64,000 bases of DNA from UMGS1590 sp900552455 (GTDB lineage Bacteria; Bacillota; Peptococcia; Peptococcales; Peptococcaceae), in the NCBI GenBank assembly GCA_963931105.1, contig OZ007004.1, positions 62,001-126,000 of the forward strand. Reading direction: 5' to 3'. The translations under genes and the position numbers were made by a program. Under the pieces are notes generated by a model. The model saw nothing but the letters and a program-made list of their open reading frames with translations. It was not told the origin of the DNA and made no database searches. Below are positions 1 through 8,221 of the stretch, piece by piece (the stretch's first letter is position 1; the number at the start of each line of letters is the position of its first letter).

Positions 1-1
1 C

Positions 2-877
2 GCCTGGGCGCACAACTGCGGGCACGATCTCCACACAGCCATACTCCTCGGCGCCGCCGTTCTGCTCAAGCGCCACGAAAGCGCGCTCACCTACCGCACC
101 CGCATCCTCTTCCAGCCCGACGAAGAAGGCGCCACCGGCGCCCTCCACGTTCTGCAAAACGGCATCATCAGCGCCGACTACCGCGGCGCCTTCGCGCTCC
201 ATGTGTCGCCAGTGCTGGAAAGCGGCGTGCTCTACCAGTCCGACGGCGCGCTCTACGCATCCGCCAACGAATTCATCACCAGCGTGCACGGCATCAGCGC
301 CCACGGCGCAGCGCCCCACACCGGCCACGATCCCATCTTCTGCGCCGTGCAGATCTACAACGCCCTGCAGGGGCTCATCAGCCGCGAAACGCCCGCCTTT
401 GAAACCGCCGTGCTCTCCGTCTGCGCCATCACAGCCGGCACCACCTACAACGTCGTGCCCGCCGACGCCCAACTCCGCGGCACCCTGCGCACCTACGACG
501 ACAGCCTGCGCGACCAGCTGAAAGCGCGCATCGTCACGCTCAGTGAAAATCTCGCGCCCCTCTTCGGCTGCAGCGCCGAAACGCGCTTCGTCACCGGCGT
601 GCCCTCTGTCGTCAACGACAGCGCCCTGAACCACAGCATCCTCGCCGCCCTCGCCGCACACGCGCCGCGTGTGCGCACCGCGCCCCACGCCGAGCCCTTC
701 AGCTGGAGCGAGGATTTCGGCTATTTCAAAGAAATCCTCCCCCTCACCATGATGACCCTCGGCGCCCAGGTGCCCGGCTGCTCCGCCGGCATCCACAACG
801 CCGCCGTCCGCTTCAACGAAAGCGCCATGCCAGCCGGCGTCTGCGCCCACATCTGCGCAGCGCTCAGCGTCGAGTGA
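2..877 (+). CDS. M20 family amidohydrolase (N-acyl amino acid / hippurate hydrolase type), 5' partial
   Basis: The gene enters from the left edge in frame from base 2, so the N-terminus is missing. The visible start of the protein has the metal-binding GHDLHT motif followed by an FQPDEEGATGA segment, the pattern of M20D zinc amidohydrolases that remove acyl groups from amino acids. Usual family members have FQPAEE, so the Asp is a small variant. The middle holds the dimerisation lid (HGISAHGAAPHTG) and the C-terminus returns to the catalytic domain, with SEDFGYF. A strong hairpin follows the stop codon. The exact substrate cannot be read from the sequence. Confidence 0.9.
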   Translation, partial: AWAHNCGHDLHTAILLGAAVLLKRHESALTYRTRILFQPDEEGATGALHVLQNGIISADYRGAFALHVSPVLESGVLYQSDGALYASANEFITSVHGISAHGAAPHTGHDPIFCAVQIYNALQGLISRETPAFETAVLSVCAITAGTTYNVVPADAQLRGTLRTYDDSLRDQLKARIVTLSENLAPLFGCSAETRFVTGVPSVVNDSALNHSILAALAAHAPRVRTAPHAEPFSWSEDFGYFKEILPLTMMTLGAQVPGCSAGIHNAAVRFNESAMPAGVCAHICAALSVE

Positions 878-897
878 CGCTTTTCCCACACATACAG

Positions 898-943
898 AAC
901 AGCAGCCAGCCTTCCAGTTTCGGAATGCTGGCTGCTGTTTTAT
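898..943. terminator. Intrinsic terminator between the convergent M20 and fic genes
   Basis: A 13-bp perfect stem (898-910 with 927-939) is followed by TTTTAT on the plus strand. It ends the amidohydrolase transcript; a few As on the other side may let it act for fic too. Confidence 0.8.
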
Positions 944-951
944 ATGCGCGC

Positions 952-1689
952 TCACGCTCCCGCAAACGCTGCGAGATATTCATCCAGCCGCGCTTCCTCA
1001 AGCGCAGCCACCATTTCTGCAAACGGCGCCAGATCACCGCCGACGGCGTAGGCTTCCAGCGCTTCGTAATACGCCAGCCGCTCTTCCTTCGCGATCGAGA
1101 TCGGCTGAAAACCCTCCGTCAGCAGCTGCAGATTCATCAGCATACGCGCCGTGCGCCCGTTGCCGTCCGGGAACGGATGAATGCGCACAAATTCCGCGTG
1201 CGTCCAGGCCGCCCATTCGATCGCGTTCAGTTTTTCGCGCTGGCGTGGCATATCCGCGAAAAACCAGCGCATCTGCTGGAACATCTCCTGCGGCGCTGAT
1301 GGACGAAATCCCGCGCCCGTGATGCGCACCTCCACACTGCGATAGACACCACCGACCATGATGTTTTCCATGAGCAGCGCGTGGATATCCTTGAGCATCT
1401 CTTCATCCAGCAGCCACCCTTCCGCCACTACCCGCTTCACATAAGAAAACGCGCGGTCGTGGTTCGCCACCTCGTAGATCTCGCGCAGCGCCTTGCCGCC
1501 AACCGACAGCCCATCCTCGAGGATAACCTTCGTCTGGATCAGCGACAGCGTGTTGCCCTCGATCGCCGTCGAGTTGTGCGCGTATTCCACATCAAAGCTG
1601 CGCGCAAATCGCGCCACCACCTCCGCCGGCGCTTCGCCAAGCAGCGCAGCAACCCGCCGCCGTTTGTCGTCAAGCCGTGTCCTGTCCAT
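952..1689 (-). CDS. Fic family protein with N-terminal inhibitory motif
   Basis: The protein carries the Fic core HPFPDGNGRT (from about residue 171), the active-site loop that transfers AMP or another nucleotide-derived group to a target hydroxyl. About 40 residues from the N-terminus lies STAIEGN, matching the (S/T)xxxE(G/N) inhibitory helix motif; its Glu normally blocks ATP gamma-phosphate binding, so this is a self-inhibited class II Fic. Length (245 aa) fits a single-domain enzyme. I chose the ATG at 1689 because AGGTG lies six bases upstream; a GTG three codons earlier is possible. The target is unknown, and no separate antitoxin gene is adjacent. Confidence 0.9.
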   Translation of the reverse strand: MDRTRLDDKRRRVAALLGEAPAEVVARFARSFDVEYAHNSTAIEGNTLSLIQTKVILEDGLSVGGKALREIYEVANHDRAFSYVKRVVAEGWLLDEEMLKDIHALLMENIMVGGVYRSVEVRITGAGFRPSAPQEMFQQMRWFFADMPRQREKLNAIEWAAWTHAEFVRIHPFPDGNGRTARMLMNLQLLTEGFQPISIAKEERLAYYEALEAYAVGGDLAPFAEMVAALEEARLDEYLAAFAGA

Positions 1690-1756
1690 CTCACTCACCT
1701 CTCAAGTTCAGTTTAATTGATTATACCACACAACAGAAAACAGCGCCAAAAAATAA

Positions 1757-1795
1757 ACGGCTTGCGACGAATGCAGCACATTCGTCGCAAGCCGT
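1757..1795 (-). terminator. Terminator of the first toxin-antitoxin operon
   Basis: A 17-bp perfect inverted repeat (1757-1773 with 1779-1795) is followed on the minus strand by TTATTTTTT. It lies directly behind the toxin stop codon. Confidence 0.85.
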
Positions 1796-1801
1796 CATTC
1801 A

Positions 1802-2134
1802 TTAATCAGTTTCAGATCGCAAAAGCGACGGCAGATCTCTCCTGCCATAAAAGATTCTCAACACATTAACCTGCTGCGCATCATTGTCAACATTATAAAC
1901 GACCAGATAATTATCTACCGGAAGTGCCCGCAGCACCCCCTGGTTCCACGTCTGATCATTCAGGACAGCAAAACGTTCCGGCAGAATCATCAGTTCATCG
2001 ATCTCTTCCACGATTCGCCCGATCTGATTCTGCGCTGTCAGCGGCGCGCTCAGATCGCGTGCGATATATTGCCGGATATTTCTCAGATCGTCGCGCGCTT
2101 CTGGCGTATAAAAGATCTCAAAACGCTCGCTCAT
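1802..2134 (-). CDS. RelE/ParE-family toxin
   Basis: The 110-residue protein has the ParE/RelE superfamily layout: an N-terminal helical hairpin (TPEARDDLRNIRQYI), then a beta-sheet ending in VNVLRIFYGRRD. The family contains ribosome-dependent mRNA interferases and gyrase poisons; which one this is cannot be told here. Its start overlaps the last four bases of the antitoxin gene upstream, the usual translationally coupled order of antitoxin then toxin. A terminator follows directly. Confidence 0.85.
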   Translation of the reverse strand: MSERFEIFYTPEARDDLRNIRQYIARDLSAPLTAQNQIGRIVEEIDELMILPERFAVLNDQTWNQGVLRALPVDNYLVVYNVDNDAQQVNVLRIFYGRRDLPSLLRSETD

Positions 2135-2424
2135 AAACCGAATTCCTCTTTGATATCCTTCGCCGGGATCCGCTCGCCGCGCTCAATCGAGGCGAGGCCT
2201 TTTGCAATCTCCGCTTTGAATTCATCCAACGTCAGATCTGCGATACACACCGGCTTGTTAGAAGGCAGCTTCAGCTCCAGCGGCAGGCTTTGTGTCAGCA
2301 CGATTTGACTGTACAACATTTGCACCGCGCTCGATGGTGTGATCCCGAGCTTTTCCAGAACGCTTTCTGCATTTTCTTTCAGCGCCGGATCCATGCGCAC
2401 AAAAACAGCTGCAGAATTGCTCAT
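2131..2424 (-). CDS. RelB/DinJ-family antitoxin
   Basis: A 97-residue protein beginning with a short strand plus helices (AAVFVRMDPALKENAESVLEKLG) typical of the RelB/DinJ ribbon-helix-helix DNA-binding domain, followed by a charged C-terminal tail that would wrap around the toxin. The reading frame is open further upstream, but the ATG at 2424 follows GGAGCG and gives the usual family start. It overlaps the toxin gene by four bases and probably autoregulates the pair. Confidence 0.85.
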   Translation of the reverse strand: MSNSAAVFVRMDPALKENAESVLEKLGITPSSAVQMLYSQIVLTQSLPLELKLPSNKPVCIADLTLDEFKAEIAKGLASIERGERIPAKDIKEEFGL

Positions 2425-2501
2425 AGTTATCACGCTCCTTTGTTTTATTATACAGCAATTCGCTATCTTTCGCAATCATTTGCAATACAAGCCCACCAGA
2501 G

Positions 2502-2535
2502 AAAAAACAAGGCTCGAGATTTCTCTCAAGCCCTG
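2502..2535 (-). terminator. Terminator behind the SLH remnant
   Basis: A nine-base stem with one mismatch (2511-2519 with 2524-2532) is followed on the minus strand by TTGTTTTTTC. Confidence 0.6.
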
Positions 2536-2546
2536 CTGTGTGCGTT

Positions 2547-2690
2547 TTATTTTTCCAGGTAACGCTGCAAGATCGCTGCGACCTGGGCGCGGGTGGCGCT
2601 CTCCTGTGGCTGCAGTTCGTCGGCGGTCATGCCGCTGATCAATCCTTCCGCCACGGCCCAGCGCATCACGTCCGTCGCCTCCCTCCAGGA
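2547..2690 (-). pseudogene. Remnant of an SLH-domain protein C-terminus
   Basis: An open stretch of 47 codons, bounded upstream by TAG, reads WAVAEGLISGMTADELQPQ and then ATRAQVAAILQRYLEK. This parallels the last ~40 residues of the neighbouring SLH protein (WAVAEQLLAGVTENTLEPQ, ATRAQVAAVLQRF). It has no ribosome site and no signal peptide, so it is best read as the tail of a former SLH gene or of a duplicated module left behind by recombination. Confidence 0.75.
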
Positions 2691-2729
2691 CTAGCTCGGA
2701 GCAGCGTTCAAGTTATTTGCAAACTTTCA

Positions 2730-5700
2730 TTACTCAGAGAGAAAACGCTGCAAAACGGCAGCCACCTGAGCTCGCGTCGCAGCCCCCTGCGGTTCCAGGG
2801 TATTCTCCGTAACACCCGCTAGCAGTTGCTCCGCCACGGCCCAGGACATAGTGTCCGTTGCCCAAGAGCTGATACTGATAGCATCTGTATACTCGTCCAG
2901 ATTGGCGCGGGCGCTGGTGTCCTCGCCCTTCCAGGCGGAGTAATTGCAGAGGATCGCTGCCAGCTGCTCGCGGGTGATGGCCTCGTTTGGTCGGAACGTG
3001 TCGTCCTCAAACCCGGCGACAATCCCTTCGCGCGCCGCCCAGTTCACAGCTGTGGCGAACCAGTCGTTCTCATCCACGTCGGTAAATCCTGCGTCCTCAG
3101 CGCTGGTCACATTTTCCTGCCGCGCCAGAATCGAAACGATCATCGCGCGCGTCGTTGTCGCGTTTGGTGCAAAGGTCGTCGCGCTGGTGCCGGTCATCAG
3201 GCCGTGGTCGTAGGCGTATTGCACAGCGTCGGTGTACCAGGCGTCCGGCGCTACGTCCACAAAAATGTCGCTGGCGCTGAGCGCCGCGTGGCTGTGGTCG
3301 TCGATCACAATGGCGTACTGCGAAGCGTGGCGCATCAGCAGTGCGGCGTAGCCCGCGTCGTCAATCTTCGCCGCCGTTTCAAAGGTCATGGCCTCAGCGT
3401 CCTCATCGAAATGATAGAGGTTTGCCCAGTAGCCGGCGTTCTCCTTGCCCAGCGGCGCCGTCATCGTCATCGCGAAGCCAAAGTCGCCGTCGTAGGCCAG
3501 CGTGATCTGCACCGTGCCCACCTCGTCGGTGATGGTGTTGATCACATCCACCGGGATGCCGTCCGTGCCAAGATCGATGCCGAGATCGAGATCGCTGAGA
3601 TCAGCGTCCGTCGGAATGTCGGCGCCGTTGACCGTCCAGCTCACGCCGTCTTCCAGTTCAAACGTCACATCGACATCCTTACCGGCGACGGTTTCAAAAA
3701 TCTCCTTCGGCACCTCCGTGCTGCCGTTCATATCGACGACGATCTTGTCGCCGTCCTCGGCGCTGGCGATCTCATTCTGGATATCGCGCCAGCCATCGGA
3801 ATCCTCCGTCGCTGGTGCGTTCGGTTCGTCGGAATCGCCAGGATCAGCAGGGTCCGATGGTTCGGATGGATCGTCAGGCTCTTCCTCCGGCGGGTTCACA
3901 GACGGATCGTCTGGCTCTTCCTCCGGCGGCGTCACTGGCTGATCATCTGGATCTTCTTCCTCGCTGAAGCTTGCCGCGATCACAGCGCCTGATGCTGCAA
4001 CGGTGGCGTCGCCCACGCTGCGAGTCTGCGTTGGCTGGCTGCCTACGGTGTAGGTGTAGACACCATCCTCCGGCGTCACGCTCGCGCCGTTGACGCTCAG
4101 CGCGGTCAGCGTGTAGCCGCTCGCTGGCGTGGCGGTGATCGCCAGTTCGTCACCGGGATGAACGAGGCTCCCGCTTGTCAGGCTCGCGTCGGAGCGGGTG
4201 ACTGTGAGGGTGCCATTGGCAGGCGTTTCCACCTCCACCGTGTAGGCGAAGGTGACAAAAACGCTCTTCTGCGGACCATCCGGCGTGTAAGTCGATTTTC
4301 CGCTGGCAGCGCTGACTTCCACGCCGTCCACCCAGAGCTGGTCGATGACAAAGCCGCTGTCCGCCGTGGCGGTGAAGGTACTCGGGTCAATGCTGCCGCC
4401 GTAGCCAGCGATGGCTGTCACCGTCGTTGGTTCTGGCGCAGTGCCCTCCGTCACCGTCACAGTAGCGGCGCCGCTCGTCGTGTTATCGCTGGCTGTGGCG
4501 CGAACCGTCAGCGTCGTCGCCGTTTCATCCGCGCCCACGCTAAGCAGACCGTCCTGCGTGATGCTCGTGCTCGCGCTTGCCGCGCCCTCCACGCTCCAGG
4601 TCACACTTTCGTCAAAACTTCCCTGGCCTGAGAGATTCACGCTGAACTGCTGACTGCCGCCCTTTTCCACCGCCGCCGTTGACGGCGTCACGCTCACGCC
4701 GCTGACAAGTCCCCCTGTCACTTTTAGCTCCGCTGGTTCGCTGTAAATCACTCTGCCACTGCCATCTTTTGCCACACAGCGGAACCGGGCCTCCGCCGGG
4801 TCAAAGCCGCTGACCGAGACAGTGCTGTGTCCATCGTGTAGTATTTTTTCGTTATCCTGCCAGCTGCCCGACACATGGGGCAAATAAAGAGTTTGCCCTC
4901 GATATGGCATATTTACAACAGTCCCTGTACCACCAGCGTAAATATCATACCACATATTGTACTCCGGGTTGCTGGTTTTGGGCTGGGCCTGCCAGGTGTA
5001 AGTGACCCCGCCGATACCGACCGCCTCGGCGCTAAAGCTGGTAGAGCCGCCCGCCTCTGCGGTCACATTCTGGGGCTGCTGGGTAAACGCCGGGGCAGGG
5101 TCAACCGTCAGCGTGGCGACATTGCTTTCTTCTGCAAAGTGCGCACTCGGTGATTTTGCCATGCAGCGGATGCGGAGTCCGTCAGAGATTTTGTAGTCTT
5201 TATCTGGATAACTCACAATCTCCAAAGAAAATCCGTTGTCCGCCCAGGTCCCGGTCAAATTTGTGAAAGTGATGCTGCTGTTGTTATAGTTCTGGCCGGT
5301 ATCGGCATCCTGGATGGTGTACCAGCCCCCCTGTCCATCCGCACGTTGTACTTTCCAGGTGTAGGTGATATTTGCATCACTGCCGTCGCCGGTGACCACC
5401 TCGACAGAGAAAGTGGCGGTCTCGTTAAGCTTGACCTCCAGGCTCTGGGGATGCTGAGTAAAATTGAGGGACGTCCCGCCATCAACACCAAAGTACTCCC
5501 CGCCCTGATAATTACTGACCGTCCCCACGCCGCCACTCACCGTCACTGTCATGGTCGGGGTTGGGGCGCTGATGGTACCCGTGGCGGTGTTGTGGGCGAA
5601 GATGGACAGGGTGTAGGTGCCGTTTGCCACGCCCGCCAGGGGCACAGAGAGAGGAACCGACGCCGAAAGCGCCTGGGAGAGGTCCGTCAGCTTGCCGTAA

Positions 5701-6659
5701 TATTTCACCGCGCCGGTGCTGTCCGTCAGCACGCAGGCCACCACCTGGTTTGCGCCGGTGGTGGTGTGCAGCTCGCTCAGCCAGAAAGACAGGCTGGCGC
5801 CGCTCTGGGACTTGTCGCCCGATTCCACCAGCACATTAGCAACCAGGCTGCTGTCTATCAGCAGCGGGACGCCCTGGCCGGCGTTTTGCACCAGATTTTC
5901 GCCCACCTGGGCGCCGGAGATCACGTCCGCGTTCACCTGGAAAGCACCCTCAAAGGTCACAGCCTCCTGCTTTACATACAGGGCGGGGCGGATGGCGAGA
6001 GTGTCGGTGACAGGGGTGGCATATCGAGCGCCTGATACACCAGCTGATGAGCTCCAAGCAGTCGTCGAACCATCCTGTTTGACGCCAATAATGTCATAAT
6101 AATATATTCGATCTAACTCGCCAACTCCTTCACCTTGACTTAGACGCCACCCATTATATCCTGAACGGGTCCAGTAGGCTGTGTCAAAGCGTAACAAATC
6201 ACGAAGTGCGGCGTCATCATTTAGAGAGTTTCTTTCGTTTCCACTCAGCGGCCACAGATACTGGTTTTCAACCGTATCGCCCGAAATGTTGTCCAGCGTG
6301 TCACGGGCAACAATGTTGTTGCTATCCTCTTGGGAAAAACCGTTTGCGATCTCCGTCAGCTTTGTTTGCAGGTCGCTGCCCTTGTAGTAATTTGCCGTAT
6401 TATTCTCACGATCCCCTCCCGCCCGGAAGGTGGTAGAGCCAAAGTCGTTGTCTTTTGCAAACAGGGTGTAGCAGCCCTCCGGGGCGGTGACGCCCTCGCT
6501 CGGGGTGCCGATGATGTACCACTCATGCCCGGCAAACTCCACCGTTTCGCCGATGGCGGCCCCCGCCGCCTGGGCGGTGGTGGCTGTGGCAGGCAGGAGA
6601 CCGGCGAGCAGGCTCAGGGCCAGCAGGGCGGCGAGAAATTTTCGTTGTAAGGCTTTCAT
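2730..6659 (-). CDS. Large secreted surface protein with three C-terminal SLH domains
   Basis: The 1309-residue product starts with a signal peptide (KALQRKFLAALLALSLLAG, cleavage near AQAAG). The N-terminal third contains a DUF6273-like module (EFAGHEWYIIGTP, with YWTRSGYNGWR). The middle has repeated Ig-like segments (PQNVTAEAGGSTSFSAEAVG) and a Big_2-like domain (VSVTPSTAAVEKGGSQQFSV). An acidic proline-rich spacer of repeated PPEEEPDDPS units (about residues 900-945) follows. The last ~180 residues hold three SLH repeats, which bind pyruvylated cell-wall polymer. The ATG at 6659 is preceded by AAGGGA; a GTG at 6668 sits too close to it. Ligand unknown; an adhesin or scaffold role is inference. 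Confidence 0.9.
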   Translation of the reverse strand: MKALQRKFLAALLALSLLAGLLPATATTAQAAGAAIGETVEFAGHEWYIIGTPSEGVTAPEGCYTLFAKDNDFGSTTFRAGGDRENNTANYYKGSDLQTKLTEIANGFSQEDSNNIVARDTLDNISGDTVENQYLWPLSGNERNSLNDDAALRDLLRFDTAYWTRSGYNGWRLSQGEGVGELDRIYYYDIIGVKQDGSTTAWSSSAGVSGARYATPVTDTLAIRPALYVKQEAVTFEGAFQVNADVISGAQVGENLVQNAGQGVPLLIDSSLVANVLVESGDKSQSGASLSFWLSELHTTTGANQVVACVLTDSTGAVKYYGKLTDLSQALSASVPLSVPLAGVANGTYTLSIFAHNTATGTISAPTPTMTVTVSGGVGTVSNYQGGEYFGVDGGTSLNFTQHPQSLEVKLNETATFSVEVVTGDGSDANITYTWKVQRADGQGGWYTIQDADTGQNYNNSSITFTNLTGTWADNGFSLEIVSYPDKDYKISDGLRIRCMAKSPSAHFAEESNVATLTVDPAPAFTQQPQNVTAEAGGSTSFSAEAVGIGGVTYTWQAQPKTSNPEYNMWYDIYAGGTGTVVNMPYRGQTLYLPHVSGSWQDNEKILHDGHSTVSVSGFDPAEARFRCVAKDGSGRVIYSEPAELKVTGGLVSGVSVTPSTAAVEKGGSQQFSVNLSGQGSFDESVTWSVEGAASASTSITQDGLLSVGADETATTLTVRATASDNTTSGAATVTVTEGTAPEPTTVTAIAGYGGSIDPSTFTATADSGFVIDQLWVDGVEVSAASGKSTYTPDGPQKSVFVTFAYTVEVETPANGTLTVTRSDASLTSGSLVHPGDELAITATPASGYTLTALSVNGASVTPEDGVYTYTVGSQPTQTRSVGDATVAASGAVIAASFSEEEDPDDQPVTPPEEEPDDPSVNPPEEEPDDPSEPSDPADPGDSDEPNAPATEDSDGWRDIQNEIASAEDGDKIVVDMNGSTEVPKEIFETVAGKDVDVTFELEDGVSWTVNGADIPTDADLSDLDLGIDLGTDGIPVDVINTITDEVGTVQITLAYDGDFGFAMTMTAPLGKENAGYWANLYHFDEDAEAMTFETAAKIDDAGYAALLMRHASQYAIVIDDHSHAALSASDIFVDVAPDAWYTDAVQYAYDHGLMTGTSATTFAPNATTTRAMIVSILARQENVTSAEDAGFTDVDENDWFATAVNWAAREGIVAGFEDDTFRPNEAITREQLAAILCNYSAWKGEDTSARANLDEYTDAISISSWATDTMSWAVAEQLLAGVTENTLEPQGAATRAQVAAVLQRFLSE

Positions 6660-6722
6660 TTTTTGCACTTCCCTTCATTATATTAGGTGGTCGTTTGGTT
6701 TGTCTCGATGCTGGCGGCGCGC

Positions 6723-6863
6723 TTAGCTTCTCCAGCGGCGGATGAACACAAGCGCTGCCCCGCTGCCAAGAAGAAAGAACAGGCAGGCGATGCGCCTGCG
6801 CTGCCGGCGGATTTCCTGCGCGCGGGCTTTGGCGCGGGCGGCGCGGGCCTCGGTGCTAAGCAT
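6723..6863 (-). CDS. 46-residue small membrane protein upstream of the SLH gene
   Basis: An ATG at 6863 lies behind a very strong GGAGGTGAGG ribosome site. The protein has a basic, Ala/Arg-rich amphipathic N-terminus (about residues 5-25, ending RRQRRR), one hydrophobic segment (IACLFFLLGSGAALVFI) and a basic tail RRWRS. It ends 63 bases before the SLH gene on the same strand. I do not recognise a family. The ribosome site and the single membrane span argue it is real; a role in surface-protein expression or export is only suggested by position. Confidence 0.6.
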   Translation of the reverse strand: MLSTEARAARAKARAQEIRRQRRRIACLFFLLGSGAALVFIRRWRS

Positions 6864-6895
6864 GGGGCCTCACCTCCCGTCGGCACATCCGGCGC

Positions 6896-6950
6896 ACGCA
6901 AAAAGGGCGCACCACTTCCGCGGAAAGATCCACGGACGCAGTGCGCCCTC
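6896..6950 (-). terminator. Hairpin with T-run between the repeat ORF and the small membrane protein
   Basis: A nine-bp GC-rich stem (904-912 with 941-949 of the 6 kb block) encloses a second palindrome, TTCCGCGGAA, and is followed on the minus strand by TTTTTG. Its place inside the leader of the small membrane protein and SLH genes suggests an attenuator rather than a simple end. Confidence 0.65.
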
Positions 6951-6991
6951 TTGAAGCGTGATGAAATTGTGAGCAGCAAAAATGGCCAGAC

Positions 6992-7108
6992 TTAACGCTG
7001 TCTGGTCTGGTCTGGTCTGGTCCGGTCTGGTCTGGTCTGGTCTGGTCTGGTCTGGTCTGGTCTGATTATAGCGACGGTGCGCGGCTTGTCAAGACTGTTT
7101 TTCAGCAT
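6992..7108 (-). CDS. 38-residue ORF containing a CAGAC pentanucleotide repeat
   Basis: The ATG at 7108 sits eight bases after AAGGAGG (7117-7123), which in turn follows an extended -10 (TGTGGTATAAT). The peptide starts MLKNSLDKPRTVAIIR and then reads four copies of PDQTR before QR and a stop, because the 12 five-base units equal 20 codons. The repeat is a simple tandem array prone to slippage, and a change of one unit would shift the frame. Function is unknown; it could be a short regulatory leader peptide rather than a functional protein. Confidence 0.45.
   Translation of the reverse strand: MLKNSLDKPRTVAIIRPDQTRPDQTRPDRTRPDQTRQR
7001..7064. repeat. Pentanucleotide tandem repeat (TCTGG)12
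   Basis: Twelve consecutive TCTGG units plus TCTG; unit five is TCCGG. On the minus strand it reads CCAGA repeats immediately downstream of a consensus promoter and inside a short ORF with a strong ribosome site. Confidence 0.95.
7065..7092 (-). promoter_or_regulatory. Consensus sigma-A-type promoter abutting the repeat
   Basis: TTGACA (7087-7092), 16-base spacer, TATAAT (7065-7070), reading toward the repeat, the small membrane protein and the SLH gene. Transcripts would begin inside the pentanucleotide array. It also lies inside the 38-residue ORF, so one of the two may be incidental. Confidence 0.65.
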
Positions 7109-7143
7109 GGCCGTGCCCTCCTTTATCTGTGGTTGTTTTTATT

Positions 7144-7149
7144 ATTATA
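7144..7149 (-). promoter_or_regulatory. Extended -10 element upstream of the repeat ORF
   Basis: TGTGGTATAAT on the minus strand, about 35 bases before the 38-residue ORF start, with no clear -35. The same TGGTATAAT form occurs before both stalk-domain genes at 59.2 and 60.4 kb. The stretch from here to 7381 shows no gene. Confidence 0.5.
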
Positions 7150-7381
7150 CCACAAACCTGGGAGATGCACATGGTTCTTTTTCAGCCAAAAACGAGCGAT
7201 TCCCCAGCGGCGCCAGCCCCAGAAAAATCGCCAGAGACCTCGCCACTACCGCAAAAGCCAGCCGCTGCACCACGAACGAAAAGTGATCGGGGAAATGAAC
7301 AATTTGGCGCAAAACTCACGCCACGATCAATCGCCAGCACTCATTTTCGCACGAAAAAAAACCTCCTACCTGAGCATCCAC

Positions 7382-8062
7382 TCATTTCTCCCACAGCAGA
7401 CAGACGAATGCGCCGACGGCGCCGCGCTTTCGGTAAATATCATCCAGCGTGCGGGTGGCGGCGAGGTCTGGTGTGTTGTAGGGAAAGAAAACGCTCTCAC
7501 GGCTGGCGAGGAGTTTTTCCGGCGCAAGGGCGCGCATCTCGTCGGCGGTTTTGAAGGCGGCATGGTGGAAGACGGAATCCTCGCGGGGCATGTGGCTCTG
7601 ATACTCGAGGCCCCAGTCGGAGTCTGCGGTGATGGTGCCGATGAGGACGTGGCCGCCGGGCTTCACGACGCGCAGAAATTCGTCGAGGGCGCGCTGGTCG
7701 TCGTGGATGAATTCAAAGGCGGCCATGGAGAGCACGGCGTCGAAGGAATGGTCGGGAAACGGCAGCTGGTAGAGATCGCCGAGCTGGAAATGGAGCTGGT
7801 CGGCGTACTCTGTGGCGGCGGCTTTTTCCTGAGCGTAGCCGATCATGGGCGCGGAAAGGTCGATGCCCTCGATATGCGCGCCGAGGGCGGCCATTTTCAG
7901 GGAAAAATTTCCTGTGCCGCAGCCGGCGTCCAGCACGCGCATGCCGGGCGCGGGGGTGAAAAGGGAAAATGCGCATTCTGTTTCGAGGGCGTCGACGAGG
8001 GCGCCTTTTTGTGTTTTATACCAGACGTCGTACTCGGGCGCCTTTTTGTCAAAATCTGCCAT
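7382..8062 (-). CDS. Class I SAM-dependent methyltransferase
   Basis: The 226-residue protein has SAM-binding motif I (VLDAGCGTGNFSLKMA, about residues 42-57), an acidic motif II (EGIDLS) and a later motif (FDAVLSMAAFEFI), the layout of methyltransferase 11/25-type enzymes that act on small molecules. The start ATG follows AAAGGAGAG. It stands alone between divergent or intergenic sequence, so the substrate is not indicated. Confidence 0.85.
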   Translation of the reverse strand: MADFDKKAPEYDVWYKTQKGALVDALETECAFSLFTPAPGMRVLDAGCGTGNFSLKMAALGAHIEGIDLSAPMIGYAQEKAAATEYADQLHFQLGDLYQLPFPDHSFDAVLSMAAFEFIHDDQRALDEFLRVVKPGGHVLIGTITADSDWGLEYQSHMPREDSVFHHAAFKTADEMRALAPEKLLASRESVFFPYNTPDLAATRTLDDIYRKRGAVGAFVCLLWEK

Positions 8063-8140
8063 GAAAGTTCTCTCCTTTGTGCAGGTTATTTGCTCTCTTC
8101 ATTATCCCGCGGCGCTGGCTGTTTGTCAACGCGGGGACGA

Positions 8141-8170
8141 TTGACAGGGCGCGGCGGAAGTTTTTATAAT
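8141..8170 (+). promoter_or_regulatory. Promoter of the MATE transporter gene
   Basis: TTGACA (8141-8146), 18-base spacer, TATAAT (8165-8170), 52 bases before the MATE start codon. Confidence 0.8.
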
Positions 8171-8221
8171 AGGGGTGGTGCCTGTCGCAAGACGATTGGG
8201 CACCGGTCTGGAGGAATGTTT

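Noticed and set aside
7001..7064. CRISPR-like array
   Set aside because: The units are five bases, contiguous and without spacers; this is a simple tandem repeat. No CRISPR array or cas gene was seen anywhere in the window.
7133..8221. Upstream extension of the MATE gene by some 360 codons
   Set aside because: The extension runs antisense through the methyltransferase gene; a consensus promoter and ribosome site mark the start at 8222.
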